NCBI GenBank assembly: GCA_020747015.1 | Contig: JAGTJM010000018.1 | Location: forward strand, 310,001 to 374,000 | Length of the DNA: 64,000 nucleotides | Reading direction: 5' to 3' | Source of the DNA: Pyrenochaeta sp. MPI-SDFR-AT-0127 | Lineage: Eukaryota > Ascomycota > Dothideomycetes > Pleosporales > Cucurbitariaceae | Shown here: positions 1 through 11,884 of the stretch, piece by piece | Position numbering within the stretch: position 1 is the first letter of the stretch | Layout of the letters: every line of letters begins with the position of its first letter | Translations under genes and position numbers: made by a program | Notes under the pieces: model-generated | Told to the model about the DNA's origin: nothing | The model's input: only the letters and a program-made list of their open reading frames with translations | The model's database searches: none

Positions 1-1811
1 CTGAGCAACGCGGCTCGGAAGCCATTAAACCTTACACATCTTCATGGATATCAACCAAGAAAACTTTTTACAGCTATCGTACCAAGCCAAAGAAGAATTG
101 CGATTCCTCCTTCAAGAATGACCCCATGTTTTCCTCTTCTTCTTGAGCAGAGAGATACCCTCCACCGATGATAATGTTCCAACCCATTTCTTTTTCTACT
201 TTACCTCCTCCATATCTCTGTATCAGTCCCTTCATTGTTCCTATCAACTCAAAAAGATACTCTCTCTGAGTTTGTCCTCTGGTTTAACTTTTTTCTTTAC
301 GAATGCAACGGATAAGTCATGAAAGCTGCAAGTTTGATTTCGTACAAGGTCTGGTAGGTCCACATGCCGTCAATGGCTCTGTCGAGCAGATTCTAAAGTA
401 GTTTCCATGACTTTACCTCTTTAGTAAGGGAAATCATATCAACCAAGTTCTGCTACGATTTGCCTACTCAACGTCTCATTCATGGAGTAATTCCGAGCTT
501 AGCTGCATCATAGAGCCCCACGAAAGAAACATCCTCAGGTAAGGTGCTGGAGATGTTGGAATGTGCAAGTGCATCAAGATTGGAAGCATACAAAGTACCG
601 TTGGCCTGTCCTATACGGTTTTTTTTCTTCATCAAGTCATGCACACCGCGACCGAAGAGCAATTAGGCTGCAAAGTTCACGTACAGAGCTGTAAGGTGCA
701 TCAAATTGGCTCCACGGATCAAGAAGGAATGGATGGGTCCAGAAACCCAGCAATGCTGTTGCTATCGCTTTTGAGGACAGGCAAGGCTAAAAAAAATTCA
801 TCAGTTGTATGAAAGAGCACTAGAATGACCGCGCCATCGAGTTCAGCTTCGCGAGAGATTGTCCGCCTACACAGCGTTACCAACCACACCATGATGGTGA
901 CCGGTCCTATCTAGTGTAGTACAATTGCATAGCCATGCAGTAGTCGTGCGCTCGTCCTGACCGAATCGAAATCGACAGGTAAGCGTAGGGTAACATCACA
1001 CATCGATAGATCTAAGGGAAGAAAAAAGAAGAACAGGAGTCACAAACCAGAGGCTTAGGAAAGTATTCCGGGAAGCATTGTTTCGAAGTGAGAAATATTG
1101 AGAGTTTGCTTCGCAGAAGGTTAATGCTGCATCGTTGGGGCTGAGCCTTCAGCTTGGGCAAGTAGCTTCAAATTTCATGTCTCGAGGCTTGCGCGTTCAG
1201 CCTTGCCAGTTCAACTGGTGGGGGCTTGTCGTGACAACGCGTCTTCAGTTGCATCTGTAATTGTTCAATGATCGAACTAAATTCACTGCCGGTGAGGGCT
1301 CGATTGCATTCGCGATTCTTCAGGGTTAGCTTCCTTCCTCACTAGCGTATGCGTGCGATGTTGGCAGCCGATATGTGCAGAAAATACGGCGTGTGATACT
1401 GAACAAACGCGGTGATACTTTCGAAAACGGGGAAGATCCTGATGAATGTCGAATTCTGTTCTGAAAGGTCTGGAATTCGGAAGGGTGGCGCAAGCTCTCA
1501 TTCGATCCAACCTAATCGAGCAAGGCACGTCGATTCTCAAATCTGGAGCTTTTGGATCTAGTTGTTCTAGTTTCCTCGCTAGACTACAAGTTAAACTCTT
1601 TGTGGCTTCAACTGGGCCGAATGACTTGTTTCACCGGACGCGAAATCATGGTCAGCCGCACATTCCTTCGCTCTCTTGTCTGCCTTGCCCAGGAATATAT
1701 CTATACCCCCAGAACGCAAGATTTTGATATGCATCTCTTGAAATCTTGAGTAAATCCTGAGCTGAATTCTTAAAAAGTCTGCCTGATAAAAGCCCTATCG
1801 ATATAGCCAAC
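1..1811. other. No supported gene (left edge)
   Basis: I could not support a gene here. The open frames are short, overlap on both strands and show no domain or splice structure I recognise. A minus-strand frame at 480-662 has protein-like composition, but it is surrounded by stops and I could not extend it. The stretch could hold the end of a gene outside the window, a decayed gene, or only the upstream region of the gene starting at 1812. Confidence 0.4.
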
Positions 1812-2369
1812 ATGGCAATTGAACGATCAAACTCAATGACGAAGGAGAGTGCGCCAGCCTACGAGGACGGAGAGTAAGATTCTCACTCACATGCTAAAAC
1901 CCAATATCGCTAACATTGGTATCACAATAGACATGCAACTGCACCTCCCGCATATAGCTCCTTGCCAGAATTAGTGGCAGCAGAGATGAACTCACTTGCC
2001 ATTGGGGATCCCGAAGAAACCATTTCGGTTCCCATGATCCTCTCAACTGAACAGAAGCGCAAGCGAGACCTTTTCCTACCATCGAGCAAGGCCCCAGTCG
2101 TCACGCAGACTGTTATCGTAAGGAAGATGAAGCGAGAGCACTATGTTAAGCACTACGCAAAGGACGCGGAGGGCAACTATGTTGGCACTGAGAAACCGGC
2201 TGCTGATGCTGGACTCGTATTTGTGATGGGCAAAAGCTCGAGCGAAGATATTCTGGAGCAGATTAGAAAGGTGGCTTTCAACAGACAGCATCATAGCGCT
2301 GATTTTGGACATAATGGGGCCGCGGCATGGGGAGGTGGCGACGGCGGCGGCGGCGGCGGCAGCTGCTAG
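1812..2369 (+). CDS. Small PPxY-motif protein, function unknown
   Basis: Two coding exons, 1812-1873 and 1931-2369, joined across a 57-base GT-AG intron, give about 166 residues. The splice joins GA to A and keeps one frame. The N-terminus is acidic and serine/threonine-rich and holds a PPAY motif (residues about 25-28), a typical ligand for WW domains such as those of Rsp5/Nedd4 ubiquitin ligases. A basic middle region with KMKREHYVKHY-like composition follows, and the C-terminus is a glycine run encoded by GGC repeats. There is no signal peptide or membrane segment. I do not recognise the family. The WW-ligand role is inferred from the motif alone. The start was chosen because it gives exon 1 a frame continuous with exon 2. 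Confidence 0.72.
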
Positions 2370-3437
2370 GAACAAGTCGTGGTCTACCTTGACGGTGTGT
2401 ATGAATAAGGTGTGAAAGAGTACTAGGTGTGAGTGCGGAACTGTGTGATATTGTGACTTCCAAGCTTGCGTTAGTTTTGATTCTTCTTTTTTGTCTAGCT
2501 AATAGATTGACTTGTTTACAATATTTCTGCGTATCATGAACATACCCAAAGATAGACCTTCCAGGAACAATGAGAATGGTGTTCATATCACCTTGGTTTG
2601 AGCAACTACAGGCGCACACAAGGACTGTGGCGGCACCTCTCAAATTGATGTTGCTCGGCCAGATAACGTTTCTACTTGTTCAGAACTGAGTGTGCGAATA
2701 CGCGTACTCGGTGTGTCTCGTTTGGCCGGTCACAACTGCGGCCACGATGCTTCGTGTTCCTATCTGACAGGGCGAACAAGCACAGCCTTATCTCCTTGCT
2801 TGCCCTGCAAACCTTCCCAGAAAGTCGGATCATGGGGGTATTCATTCCAATTTAACAGCGAGCCCAACCCTACGACATCCTTGCACACATCAGCCGTCAT
2901 TTACGAACGGCCCATGGCGGGTCCCACTGAAGTGCATGGTTGCTCTAGGAAAAATGAGAGGCGCGCGGAACCCCGCAAAAGCAGCTCTCATGGCGTCATA
3001 CGAGGCTGTCTCCTTTAAACGCGCACCACCGATTGGTCTGATAGCTGACTCTTCGGATAGCAACTGCGTCCCCCACATGGGCATTTGCGTACGAGATCAT
3101 GGCTTGGTGAGGCGTCGAGTTCGTGAGATAAGCCTAGCACTGGGCTGAGCGGCTTCGGTAACGCCTGGACTGCCACGCATCAGCTGCTGCCATGCATATT
3201 AGCTTCTCTTGACACCCGTCAACCTTCGTTTCTCTCATCCCATTTTCGCTTGTTGCGTTTTCGCGTCGATTACTGTCCTCTGAACGGACACCGCATCTGG
3301 CAGCCGTAGATGCGCGACAGCAATCGAGCCAAACTGCAACATGTGCCCTCGGTGGTCGCATATACCAAGTCTCAAGCAACCTAACGGATAGTAACAATCG
3401 AGGGCCGGCAACGGCTCCATCGCTCCACCGCTCGACA
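2370..3437. other. Intergenic, no gene seen
   Basis: About 1.1 kb between two plus-strand genes. It should contain the 3' end of the upstream transcript and the promoter of the membrane-protein gene at 3438. The short open frames overlap on both strands and show no domain or intron pattern. Confidence 0.5.
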
Positions 3438-5065
3438 ATGGCATACCCTTTCAATCAAGAATCATGGATATGGTACACTTGTGCCGTAATGATGATAGGC
3501 GCGAGACTGTGAGTACTTTTTCGTGTATCAGTCCGACTCAGTCGCACACACAGTAATCGCAGCCTTATCGAGCTATCTGACTGACTGTGCCTGCTGGTAG
3601 TGTATCCCGCACTATCCTCTTCCGCTCCATAAAAGGCCTGCAATATGATGACTGGATCATGGGTATATTTGTTACCTTTAGCTATACCGTTCTGATCGTC
3701 TTGTCCAACAAGTGGTTGAAAGTACAATCGAACCTCGTTCCCTCGGATTTCGATTGGAGCGCGCTTACCGCAGACGAGATGATACGTCGTCGATATGGCA
3801 GCAAGCTGGTCATAGTAGTGGAACAGATGCAGATTGCCGTGATCTGGGCTTGCAAAGTCTGTCTTCTCATCATGTACCATCGACTGACTCGTACGGCGCT
3901 ACGCAACGAGAATGTCGCGATCAAGCTGCTCTCTGGTTATGTGGCACTCGGCTTCATTGTCATAGAGATTCTCTATTTCGCTGCATGGTGCCGCCCATTC
4001 TCGGAATACTACGCCGTACCAACCGCTTCCTCACAATGCAATGCCTTGGTCCACCATCGCATCACCAAGGCCGTCTTCAACATATCTTCAGACCTTATCA
4101 TGCTTTGCATCGCCCTCCAGATGCTCATTCGCTCGTTGCTGCCGTTGAAGAGAAAACTCATACTCTGTGGCATTTTCTCGCTCGGCATTTTTGTGGTGAC
4201 AGCAAGCATACTGAATAGCTACTATTCATTCAGAAATCCGTACGAACAGACCTGGATATTTTGGTATGTTCGCGAATCTTCTACGGCAATTCTCGTCGCC
4301 AATCTGCCCTTCACCTGGACTCTACTCCGGAAGTTCTTCGAGTTAGGTGACTTCGACGAGAATAGTCCACCGCCCTGGACATACCATTCTTCCCGAACAG
4401 CAGGGGGTAGGAAAACAGCGCAACTCATGCATCAGAGCGGCAATACAGCCACAGTCTCAAGCGCAGGAAAACGACGCTCCCCAAATATCAGCTATGGAAG
4501 TCAGGGAGATCGTTCCATGACCCTCGTAGACTCAAGATCCCCTTTGAAAGAACACGGCAAGTCTCTTGGCAACACTCCGCAAGGTTCGGAAAAAGAAAAG
4601 GATCTTCTAGACGAAGCGATAACCCCCCACGACTTCGCCCCCGTCCCAGCCTTATCCGCCAATGATGGCGTCACCAACATCGACCTCGAACATGGTCTCA
4701 CGGACTTTTCTGGTCATCTTCAACCCGTCTCTCCGGACCACGACCTCCAGCGAGACCATGTCACCGCATCTCAACCGAAGATAACGGAAGACGGTACAGG
4801 CGGCTTTTACATCAATAACCGTCCCATTTCACCCCCTTCACGCGCACAGCTCGCCGCCTCGTCGAACCGATCACGCGAACCGAGTATAGCAAGTATCGAT
4901 AGAAGACCAAGGAGCCCGACACCAAGCCACTCTGGTTCAACAATAGAGAATAGTGATCGCGGCAGTGCTCCAGGCACAGACTCCATGGCTGTAGGTACAA
5001 CTGGCGGAGGAAGGAGTGCACGAGACGGGCGGGCTCGAGCCCGATTGAGCCAGGACATGCATTAA
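3438..5065 (+). CDS. Seven-helix SAT4/Pth11-like integral membrane protein
   Basis: Exons 3438-3508 and 3601-5065, separated by a 92-base GT-AG intron, encode 511 residues. The first exon adds a short N-terminus and the start of helix 1, so the start lies upstream of the longest open frame. Seven hydrophobic segments fill about the first 290 residues. A WCRPF segment at the end of helix 4 and the arrangement ending in an FTWTLLRKFF stretch fit the fungal rhodopsin-like (SAT4 / Rhodopsin_dom_fun) family, which includes many Pth11-like surface proteins. The last 220 residues form a hydrophilic Ser/Pro-rich tail, probably cytoplasmic. The N-terminus is too short for a CFEM domain. Ligand and role are unknown; the family often has many members in plant-associated ascomycetes. 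Confidence 0.88.
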
Positions 5066-5622
5066 CATGATCTGTCAATGTAGTGACGATGACTGTGATG
5101 ACAATAATGACTGAGATACCCTAGGCAATTTCCTTTTCATCCAAGTATAATAATACCAATCTATTTATTATTCCAGTCCTTCCTCATAGCTACGTCGGCT
5201 ACACTGAAACAGAACTTCAAACACAATACTCACACAAAAGTTAAAGATAAAACAGTTAACATCAAAATTTGGATGCCTTCTAAATTGACGATACCAACAA
5301 GTAGCTTTTAGAGAAAGGTACATTATATGTACGCCACCCAACGCCACCCCATGCAGTATGCAGCATGCATGCAAGCGCAGAATACATTCAGGTACTTGAT
5401 ATACCGCTCCTCAGCGAGTTGTAAACAGGAATGAATAATCATTACTGATTATAAAACGAGGCACGATAACACAACGCCGCCAACGACCATGGGAACCGCC
5501 TCTATACATGTTTTCTATGTCTTTTCGTGCATATTATTGACCAGATGAGGAAACATCACCGAAAAGACTACTGGCTATCCAGAAAGCAGACTACGACCCG
5601 AGACGCTTTACAAAGACAGACA
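5066..5622. other. Convergent 3' intergenic region
   Basis: A 557-base AT-rich stretch between the 3' ends of the membrane-protein gene (plus) and the PRPP synthetase gene (minus). It probably holds both 3' untranslated regions. I see no coding signal. Confidence 0.55.
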
Positions 5623-7388
5623 CTAGCTGTAATCGAAGAGGACGCTGATGCTCTCACCGTGGTGAACACGTCGGATGGCCTGTGGTATGGTTAGTCTATA
5701 TCATATAAAACCAAATCGGCCAGTGCAACATACCTCGGCAAACACATTGCCAACTTCGAGGACCTCCAATTTTGGGCATCTGGCCTTGTGATCTGCTTGG
5801 GGGACTGTATTGGTTACAATCACCTTGTCGAGCGCACTTGCATTAATGCGATCGATAGCATCTCCACTCAAGATACCGTGTGTGATGAGCGCATACACCT
5901 TGGTTGCGCCCTCCTTTTTCAACAGCTTTGCTGCACGCGTGATTGTGTTCGACGTATCTGCTAGATCATCGACGAGGATGGTAGTGCGGTCTGCAACGTC
6001 TCCGACCAGCATCATGGTCGCATTCTGCCGGTCTTTGATTTGCGTGGGTCGTCGCTCTTTGTGGATGAGGGCGAATGGCATGCCAAGCGCATCAGCAATG
6101 GCGGTCGCACGTTTTGCACCGCCAGCATCGGGTGAGACAACGACAGCTTGTTGGTAGTTTGGAATGGTGAATTGGATGTATTTGCGCAGGAGGTGGCGGC
6201 CATAAAGGTTGTCCACGGGAATATCAAAGAAACCCTGGTACTGAGGATCTAGAGTACGTATCAGTATAAATCTCATTCGTTTCATACAGTTAATCAGCGT
6301 ACCATGAAGATCCATAGTAATAACGTGGTCCGCGCCAGCGCAGGTGAGGAGGTCAGCAATCAGCGTGCCGGCCTGAGCGACCCACTGCCGGTAACCGACC
6401 TGGGGCTCAAAGGCTGGTGGCTTCGTAGTCGGCTGCCTGACGAGGCCATTGATGCCGTTGGTCCCAGTAGAACCATGCTCACTATTGAAATTCGTAGATT
6501 TGTCCGACTTGTCCGACTTGCTAGAGTCAATGGTCTCTGTGCGCTTAAAGCCGTTTTGCTTGACAGGACTGGTAGGATTTGAGGCGCCCCCACTACGCTC
6601 ATCCAGCTTCATGCGACTGAGCTGATTATGTAGAGTTGCTGTACCATTAGACAAGCCTACGCTTTCGGGCTGTCCGGGGTGAGGAGTCTGCGGGCGCGAA
6701 TCGAATGTATAAGTGCCAGTCCTTGAGCGCGAGGCGGCAGTCGCTCTCGCGAGAGGCGCGCCAGTCTTGTTGTAGGGTATATCGGATTGTCGCGAGTAGG
6801 GGAAGAGGGGAAGGACGGCGGTAATGCGCTTTGCAGAGGCGGTTCGGCAGGCGGAGATGGTAATGAGAAGTCTGGAGGACGGTCAGGCACTTCACTCAAC
6901 TACACCATGAGGATGGGCCTACTCCATCAAATGGTCGTTGACTACACATGGCACACACAATTAGCTTGGTTCTTGCAAAATGTACGTGGGCGCACAATGT
7001 GGTCTCGGAGCCTGCTGCATTCTGCAGGTCGGGAGAAGCGGCGCAGGAACAGCAACATTTTGATGAGCGACGCCAGATTGGGTGAAGGGCTTCGTACCTT
7101 TACCACCGCCAGACTGGATGATGAAGACATCCTTCCCTCGAACGCTCTCCTCAATTTCCACCCTGGTCTCGCCGCCTTTGAACTTGGCAAGAAGGACTTT
7201 GGCGGGCGCAATGCCGAGGTGGTTGCAAATGGTCCTATCCTATGGTGAGTCTGAGCCAGGGTTTGCTATGCGAAGTCGCAACATACTCGGTGAGCTGCGG
7301 GTGGGAAGAGCCTCCCAAGACAACTAGATTTCTGACTACCAGTGGGTTAGCATTCATCGCAAAGGCAGTATGAGATTGGCTCACCCAT
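5623..7388 (-). CDS. Ribose-phosphate pyrophosphokinase (PRPP synthetase) subunit
   Basis: Makes phosphoribosyl pyrophosphate from ribose-5-phosphate and ATP, for nucleotide, histidine and tryptophan synthesis in the cytosol. Seven coding exons on the minus strand (7388-7385, 7335-7287, 7234-7098, 6941-6923, 6871-6303, 6248-5734, 5679-5623) splice to 449 residues. The product has an MVRNLVVLGG-type N-terminus, VRGKDVFIIQSG, FPYSRQSD, ADHVITMDLHD, the PRPP-binding segment ILVDDLADTSNT and a normal C-terminal end. A low-complexity insertion of about 120 residues (roughly 111-232) splits the catalytic core, as in the non-homologous regions of yeast Prs1 and Prs5. The first coding exon is only ATGG and the fourth only 19 bases. 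Both are required to rebuild the family sequence. Yeast subunits with insertions also act in cell-wall integrity; that role here is inferred. Confidence 0.93.
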
Positions 7389-9250
7389 AGTCACGGTGGG
7401 GGGGGGTTCAACCTGCAGTGAGCGGGTTTGGGGAAAGATTGGTGGTGAGAGTGCTTTCACGTGGGGCGCACGAAGCAGGTCAGGAAAAGTGGTGGAGTCG
7501 CCGTTTGGGCGCTGGAAAGCGGATCCTAGGAATTGGGTGGTAGCATGGTGATAGATGGACTGGTTCGTCACGGCGGCGGAGAAAGTTTTCTACTACCAGG
7601 GATCGCTACGCTCGGCTGTCTTTCTTTTTTGCCGAACCCATGCCACCTTTGTTAAGCTTCGATTGCGTGCAGCACAGCATAAGCACCTCACAACGCCATG
7701 CCATTCTGTTTAGGCAGATTTTGCAGGCGCCCATTCGCCATGGGGCACGAACAACAGCATCTCTTCTGCTCCTCGTGCAGGCGCCTGTAATGGCGCCATC
7801 GTGAATGGCCGCGCCGCATGGGTCCATGGAAGTGCTCGCTCGAGTGGCGCTTGCCGAAGTCGGACTGGCACGTGCGACTCATCTGCAACGCGCTTCATTC
7901 TATTGAAAGCACTATGATTCACCACTATGCAACGCTTTCGCAAAATAGCTCACCGGAAGAGTTGGGGCATTGCGCGGGTTGCACACAGAAACTGCATTCT
8001 TGTCCATTTGCAGCGCCTCTTTCATGCAAGCCCTGTTGCCTTGTTACCTAGCCCTGTCTGCCTTCGGTGGGCTCCGACGAGTGCTTGAGCCTCGCGCAGC
8101 ATGACTTGGGCACGTCAAGCGATTTCACGCATTTGATAATGGCTGGTAGGGTCCAGAATAACTTCTGATGCCTTCTACGGAGGCCGATAGGCAGGTGTCG
8201 GGACAAAAATAAATGGAAACCCAAAATCTGAACACTAAAATCGAAAAGTTACTTAGAATGCTGTAACTATACCTACCTAGACGCTTTTAGTGAACAAGAG
8301 TTGAAGTAATTCAAGTATCAAATAGTAGTATTCGATAACGACTTGAGGTGAATCACAGTGAGCCATAAGGCCATATTGCTGGGATTTATATACTAGTCGT
8401 GTCTCCTTCTGTCGAGGCGTGTGAGAGACTGGTAAGACGCGAGAAATTGCACGTGACCTGAGTCACCTGAGCCTCTGTCGGCGTGTAAGCGCATAAAGCC
8501 AGCGACCCTCGCACTCCAATCAGGTAATGTAAACAGACAGGTGGTCAAGCATGAGGCACATATCCACCTATTCGTTACAATGTCTTGAGCGCTCCGCAAA
8601 GGAGCCGTGACACTTCAATAGCACGAGGATCACGTACATACAATCACCCAAAGTCAATTCAGAGTCCTCTGTGCCCCTCATATCAACTTTTACGCAAACC
8701 CTTATTCGCTGTCATCTAACGCCTCGACCGATTAGAAATCCATTCTGCTTAGCCGCTAATAAAAGATATTAAACCTCGCAGTGTAAGCTTGAAAAAATGT
8801 TATGTCAAGGTACCACTCTCCGAATTGAGCCGGAATTCCTTACGCGGCTGTGCGAGGCTTAAGCTCGGCGAATTTGATAGACGTTTTGTAGAAAACATTC
8901 GCGACTAACATAGTATGGATATACTGAGAAACTATTCATTTCCCTCCAAGCTGAAGCCACTTGATTAGTCCTTATGACGAGTTTTGCGAAGGTCTTGTCA
9001 ACAGACTTATGCCCTACCGTTCTCCTTGCTTTCCACACAACTCCCATTGACAATAATTACAACTCGACCTATTTACTATTTGACGTAATCAGTCAAGACA
9101 TTTGGCTTAACCTGCCCTTCTGCTATATCCTTCCCCGTAGCATTGAGCTAGCTTATAAGCTTACTGATAAGGGACGAATAATTTACTCCCGTACCAGCCT
9201 AGAGTAGAAAAAGGTCAGTAAGTCTATTCTTAAAGCTATGTTAGTATTTA
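7389..9250. other. Gene-poor region
   Basis: About 1.9 kb upstream of the PRPP synthetase gene and downstream of the secreted protein gene. It contains a run of nine G at 7398-7406 and an AT-rich part from about 8200. The frame at 8974-9207 has low-complexity AT-driven composition and no domain I know. No gene supported. Confidence 0.45.
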
Positions 9251-10050
9251 TCAAGTGTACATACCACAACTTCGACCAACACTAACATACCAGGTCCCTC
9301 CGGTAGACCAAAGCCTGCCATGGCTACCATGTGTGGTCTGCTGGCAGTCACCAAAAATAGGACACCATACTGTAATATACGGGCAATTTCGTAACAGGTG
9401 CACAGCGAAATTCGCGACGTCAGTGCAAGCGAGTGTGACATCATGGTTGTTCGAATTACACATGCCGATAGCTTCATCTCTGACACATGTCATACGCTGG
9501 CAAGTCCGTGCCCTCGTCCAGCACTTATTGCCGTTAACCCTTCTTAAGATATCGGCGCCTTCGTTGACCGGGCCCCAATTTTCCGCCGAGGTAGATGCTT
9601 CACACTGTCGCTTTCCCTATACCCGAGTTAGAGTTAGATATGTAAACTAATACGCCAAGTAAAAAGGGACTTGATAAGTATTTACCCAGTCAAGCCGTGC
9701 CTCGAGAACTGCCCGGGCATTTACTCTAGGATCCTCAGAGAATCCTGGGTCTTCGTGTTCCTTGTCCGCCCAAATCGAGAAATCAGGATTGGTCAGCTGG
9801 ATTTTGGCCTCGATATCCTAAGAAATTAATGTAAGTAAAGTAATTTCGATATTTCAGTGTCACTCGATCCTTATGTTAGGTCACTTTAACATACCTCGAA
9901 ACTAGTACCCCATACTATAACCGCAGGTTCGCCAGGAACAATGACGCCCTCCCAGCCAAGTCCGCCCTGGGACAAAAGCGGTTGACTGGTGTTCACAGCG
10001 GCAGCCGCTATGAGACCGATAAAGTTAAGGATAATGACAGCAGACTTCAT
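9251..10050 (-). CDS. Small secreted cysteine-rich protein (candidate effector)
   Basis: Exons 10050-9895, 9817-9686 and 9616-9251, all phase 0, encode 217 residues. The second intron has a CTAACTCTAAC branch region. Residues 1 to about 19 form a hydrophobic signal peptide. The exported part has ten cysteines, all in the C-terminal half (101, 128, 135, 140, 149, 160, 174, 181, 187, 213), an even number that suits disulphide bonding. The block CQRMTCVRDEAIGMCN followed by a cysteine near a conserved-looking helix resembles a widespread group of fungal secreted proteins of unknown function. There is no membrane segment after the signal peptide and no GPI site. It sits alone in a gene-poor stretch. 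An effector or apoplastic role is inference from size, secretion and cysteine content. Confidence 0.78.
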
Positions 10051-11582
10051 CTTGGATGAATGAGACGTAGTTAGAAAAGGCCGGTGAAATTGACTCGAAA
10101 TAAAGCAAAGAACGAACTTAGGCAACTTAAGTAGGATGAACTAGACGGTCAGATAAAAATTGTTAGACGAAGAAGCATGCCACGTTCTACGCGCTAACTA
10201 GACTCCATCACCGAGTCAAGCGGTATGTGGAGAATGAATCTTCTATACTAGGAATCTAAACCGTTACCAGGTCAGCACTAGTCTTACCTGATCTCTTGGC
10301 TATTAGGGAACCATACAAGATAGGATGCCCCCATGGGGATTATACCTGCTCTAAGGAGCTACAATCGGCGCAACTAGACGTATTTGTAAAGTTCGGTAGT
10401 CTTCGATGTGGCTCTGACCATCTTTACACCTTATGTTCGGGCCGGTGCTTGAAGCTCCCTGTTGGTAGCTATAGGAAGTCTTCCCCGCCCAACTGCCACC
10501 CCTGTGATGCCAGTCTTGGCTGGCCACACCATGAAAGTGAAAATATGAGACCACGATTAGTGCTGAACAAATTGTGAAGGATTCTGCGGGCTCTGGCCAG
10601 CAATTGGGGCGTTGAAGCCTACTTCATCAGGTTGGACTCTAACAGGGACTTGTAGGTTGACGGTCTATCTTCGTCCGACACAAGACACTCACTAATAAAT
10701 GGTAGAGCTTCAACAAAGAATTAGTAGATGGCTTGGAACGCTGACGAGCTTATAAACCCCGATGCCAACGCTGAGGTACCACGATTTGTTAGCATCAACT
10801 GGCGTTAAGATTGGTGATATAAGAGTGAAGTTTGATGGGCTACATCCACCTCTTTCTCCCACCTACCAACCCCAGCCAGTGACGACCAGAGCCTCCCAAC
10901 ACTATCGTGCCAGGAGCCCAAACACATGATTTGCATCTTGTAAATCGCGTAGGCGCAGCAGCCAGAGAGTTCATCCGGCGTGGATCGACCATGGGTTACC
11001 TTTCATTTGGTCTATAACGATGCCCCTGTGGCGTAACGAATTTCTTTTCTCTAACGGAGCCCAATCGCACCGATTGTACTCGGGTCTGATTCAATGGACT
11101 GCAGTAATTCAACCAATCGAATCGCGCAAAAACCTACAGATTACGAACGATGCCATCCTTCGTGTGTTCCTTAGACGCACTAGACCCAATCAAGGCGGAG
11201 AGTAGTAATACGGGACCAAGACCTACCCTTGGAGAAGTCATGGCGCAGCTGCTCGGCTGGGCCAGAATCGTGGGCGTTGAAGGGAAGCGCTTCCGCGTAC
11301 CTCGTATGTGGATCTTGCAACCCATGCTCCTGAATGCAGACCGTCCGACGGGCGCTCTAACCCACGGGATTTACCCCAAGCGACAGTGCGATGGTCGCTT
11401 CCCGCATCCTACGGATGACAATACGGGAGACGAGAAACGGATTCCAGCGCGTTGCCGTGCAGTTTTCCGCTACCGGGGAAATTTGGATCAGCTGTTCAGG
11501 CGTAGTTAAATTCTTGCAATGTCCTACCACGGGTGAATCATCTGCTCTAATAGCAGGCTGTCTCCGGCTCTATTGCTTCATG
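10051..11582. other. Gene-poor region, possibly decayed sequence
   Basis: About 1.5 kb with only short, overlapping frames on both strands (for example 10296-10577 plus, 11134-11325 minus, 11150-11509 plus). None shows a domain, signal peptide or splice structure I could use. It may include remains of the rest of the HET relic at 11583-11884, but I could not recognise any. Confidence 0.4.
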
Positions 11583-11884
11583 TCAGTCACTAGCGACGTT
11601 AGAGACGTCGGATAAGTAGACATAACATCGAGCTGTGTTGTGATACAAGCGGAACATTGACCTGATGGCGACAGCGAGTTCAGCCTTGTTTGCCTGTTCT
11701 CCGCAGAAGCTAAACTTCTCATAGTCAGGTTGAGCATTGCCATCGCCATTTTCACGGTCTGCAAATGTTACCTCTTCTTCATCTGCTCCCCAGGTATATG
11801 AACGTATCGCGTAAGGGGATAACTCTTTATCATCGAAGCTGATGATAGTAAACCTCCATCTTCTTTTTGCTTTAGAAGGCGCAT
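11583..11884 (-). pseudogene. HET-domain gene relic, frameshifted
   Basis: Reading the minus strand from an ATG at 11884 gives MRLLKQKEDGG, a typical start of HET-E/NACHT-type incompatibility proteins. A shift of one base near 11850 is then needed to continue as SFDDKELSPYAIRSYTWGAD, EEVTFAD, an FCGEQA segment and NKAELAVAIRSMF, ending in ARCYVYLSDVS and a stop at 11583. These blocks match the N-terminal HET region, including the SYTWG (usually SHTWG) core. The WVDTCCID-type block expected between FCGEQA and NKAEL is missing. No WTLQE motif or NTPase region follows. Frameshift, deletion and truncation together make this a dead fragment. Confidence 0.72.

Noticed and set aside
3712..4218. 168-codon plus-strand frame overlapping the SAT4-like gene
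   Set aside because: Shadow of the real membrane-protein frame.
8974..9207. Plus-strand frame with Leu/Thr-rich composition
   Set aside because: AT-rich stretch with no domain and no start context.
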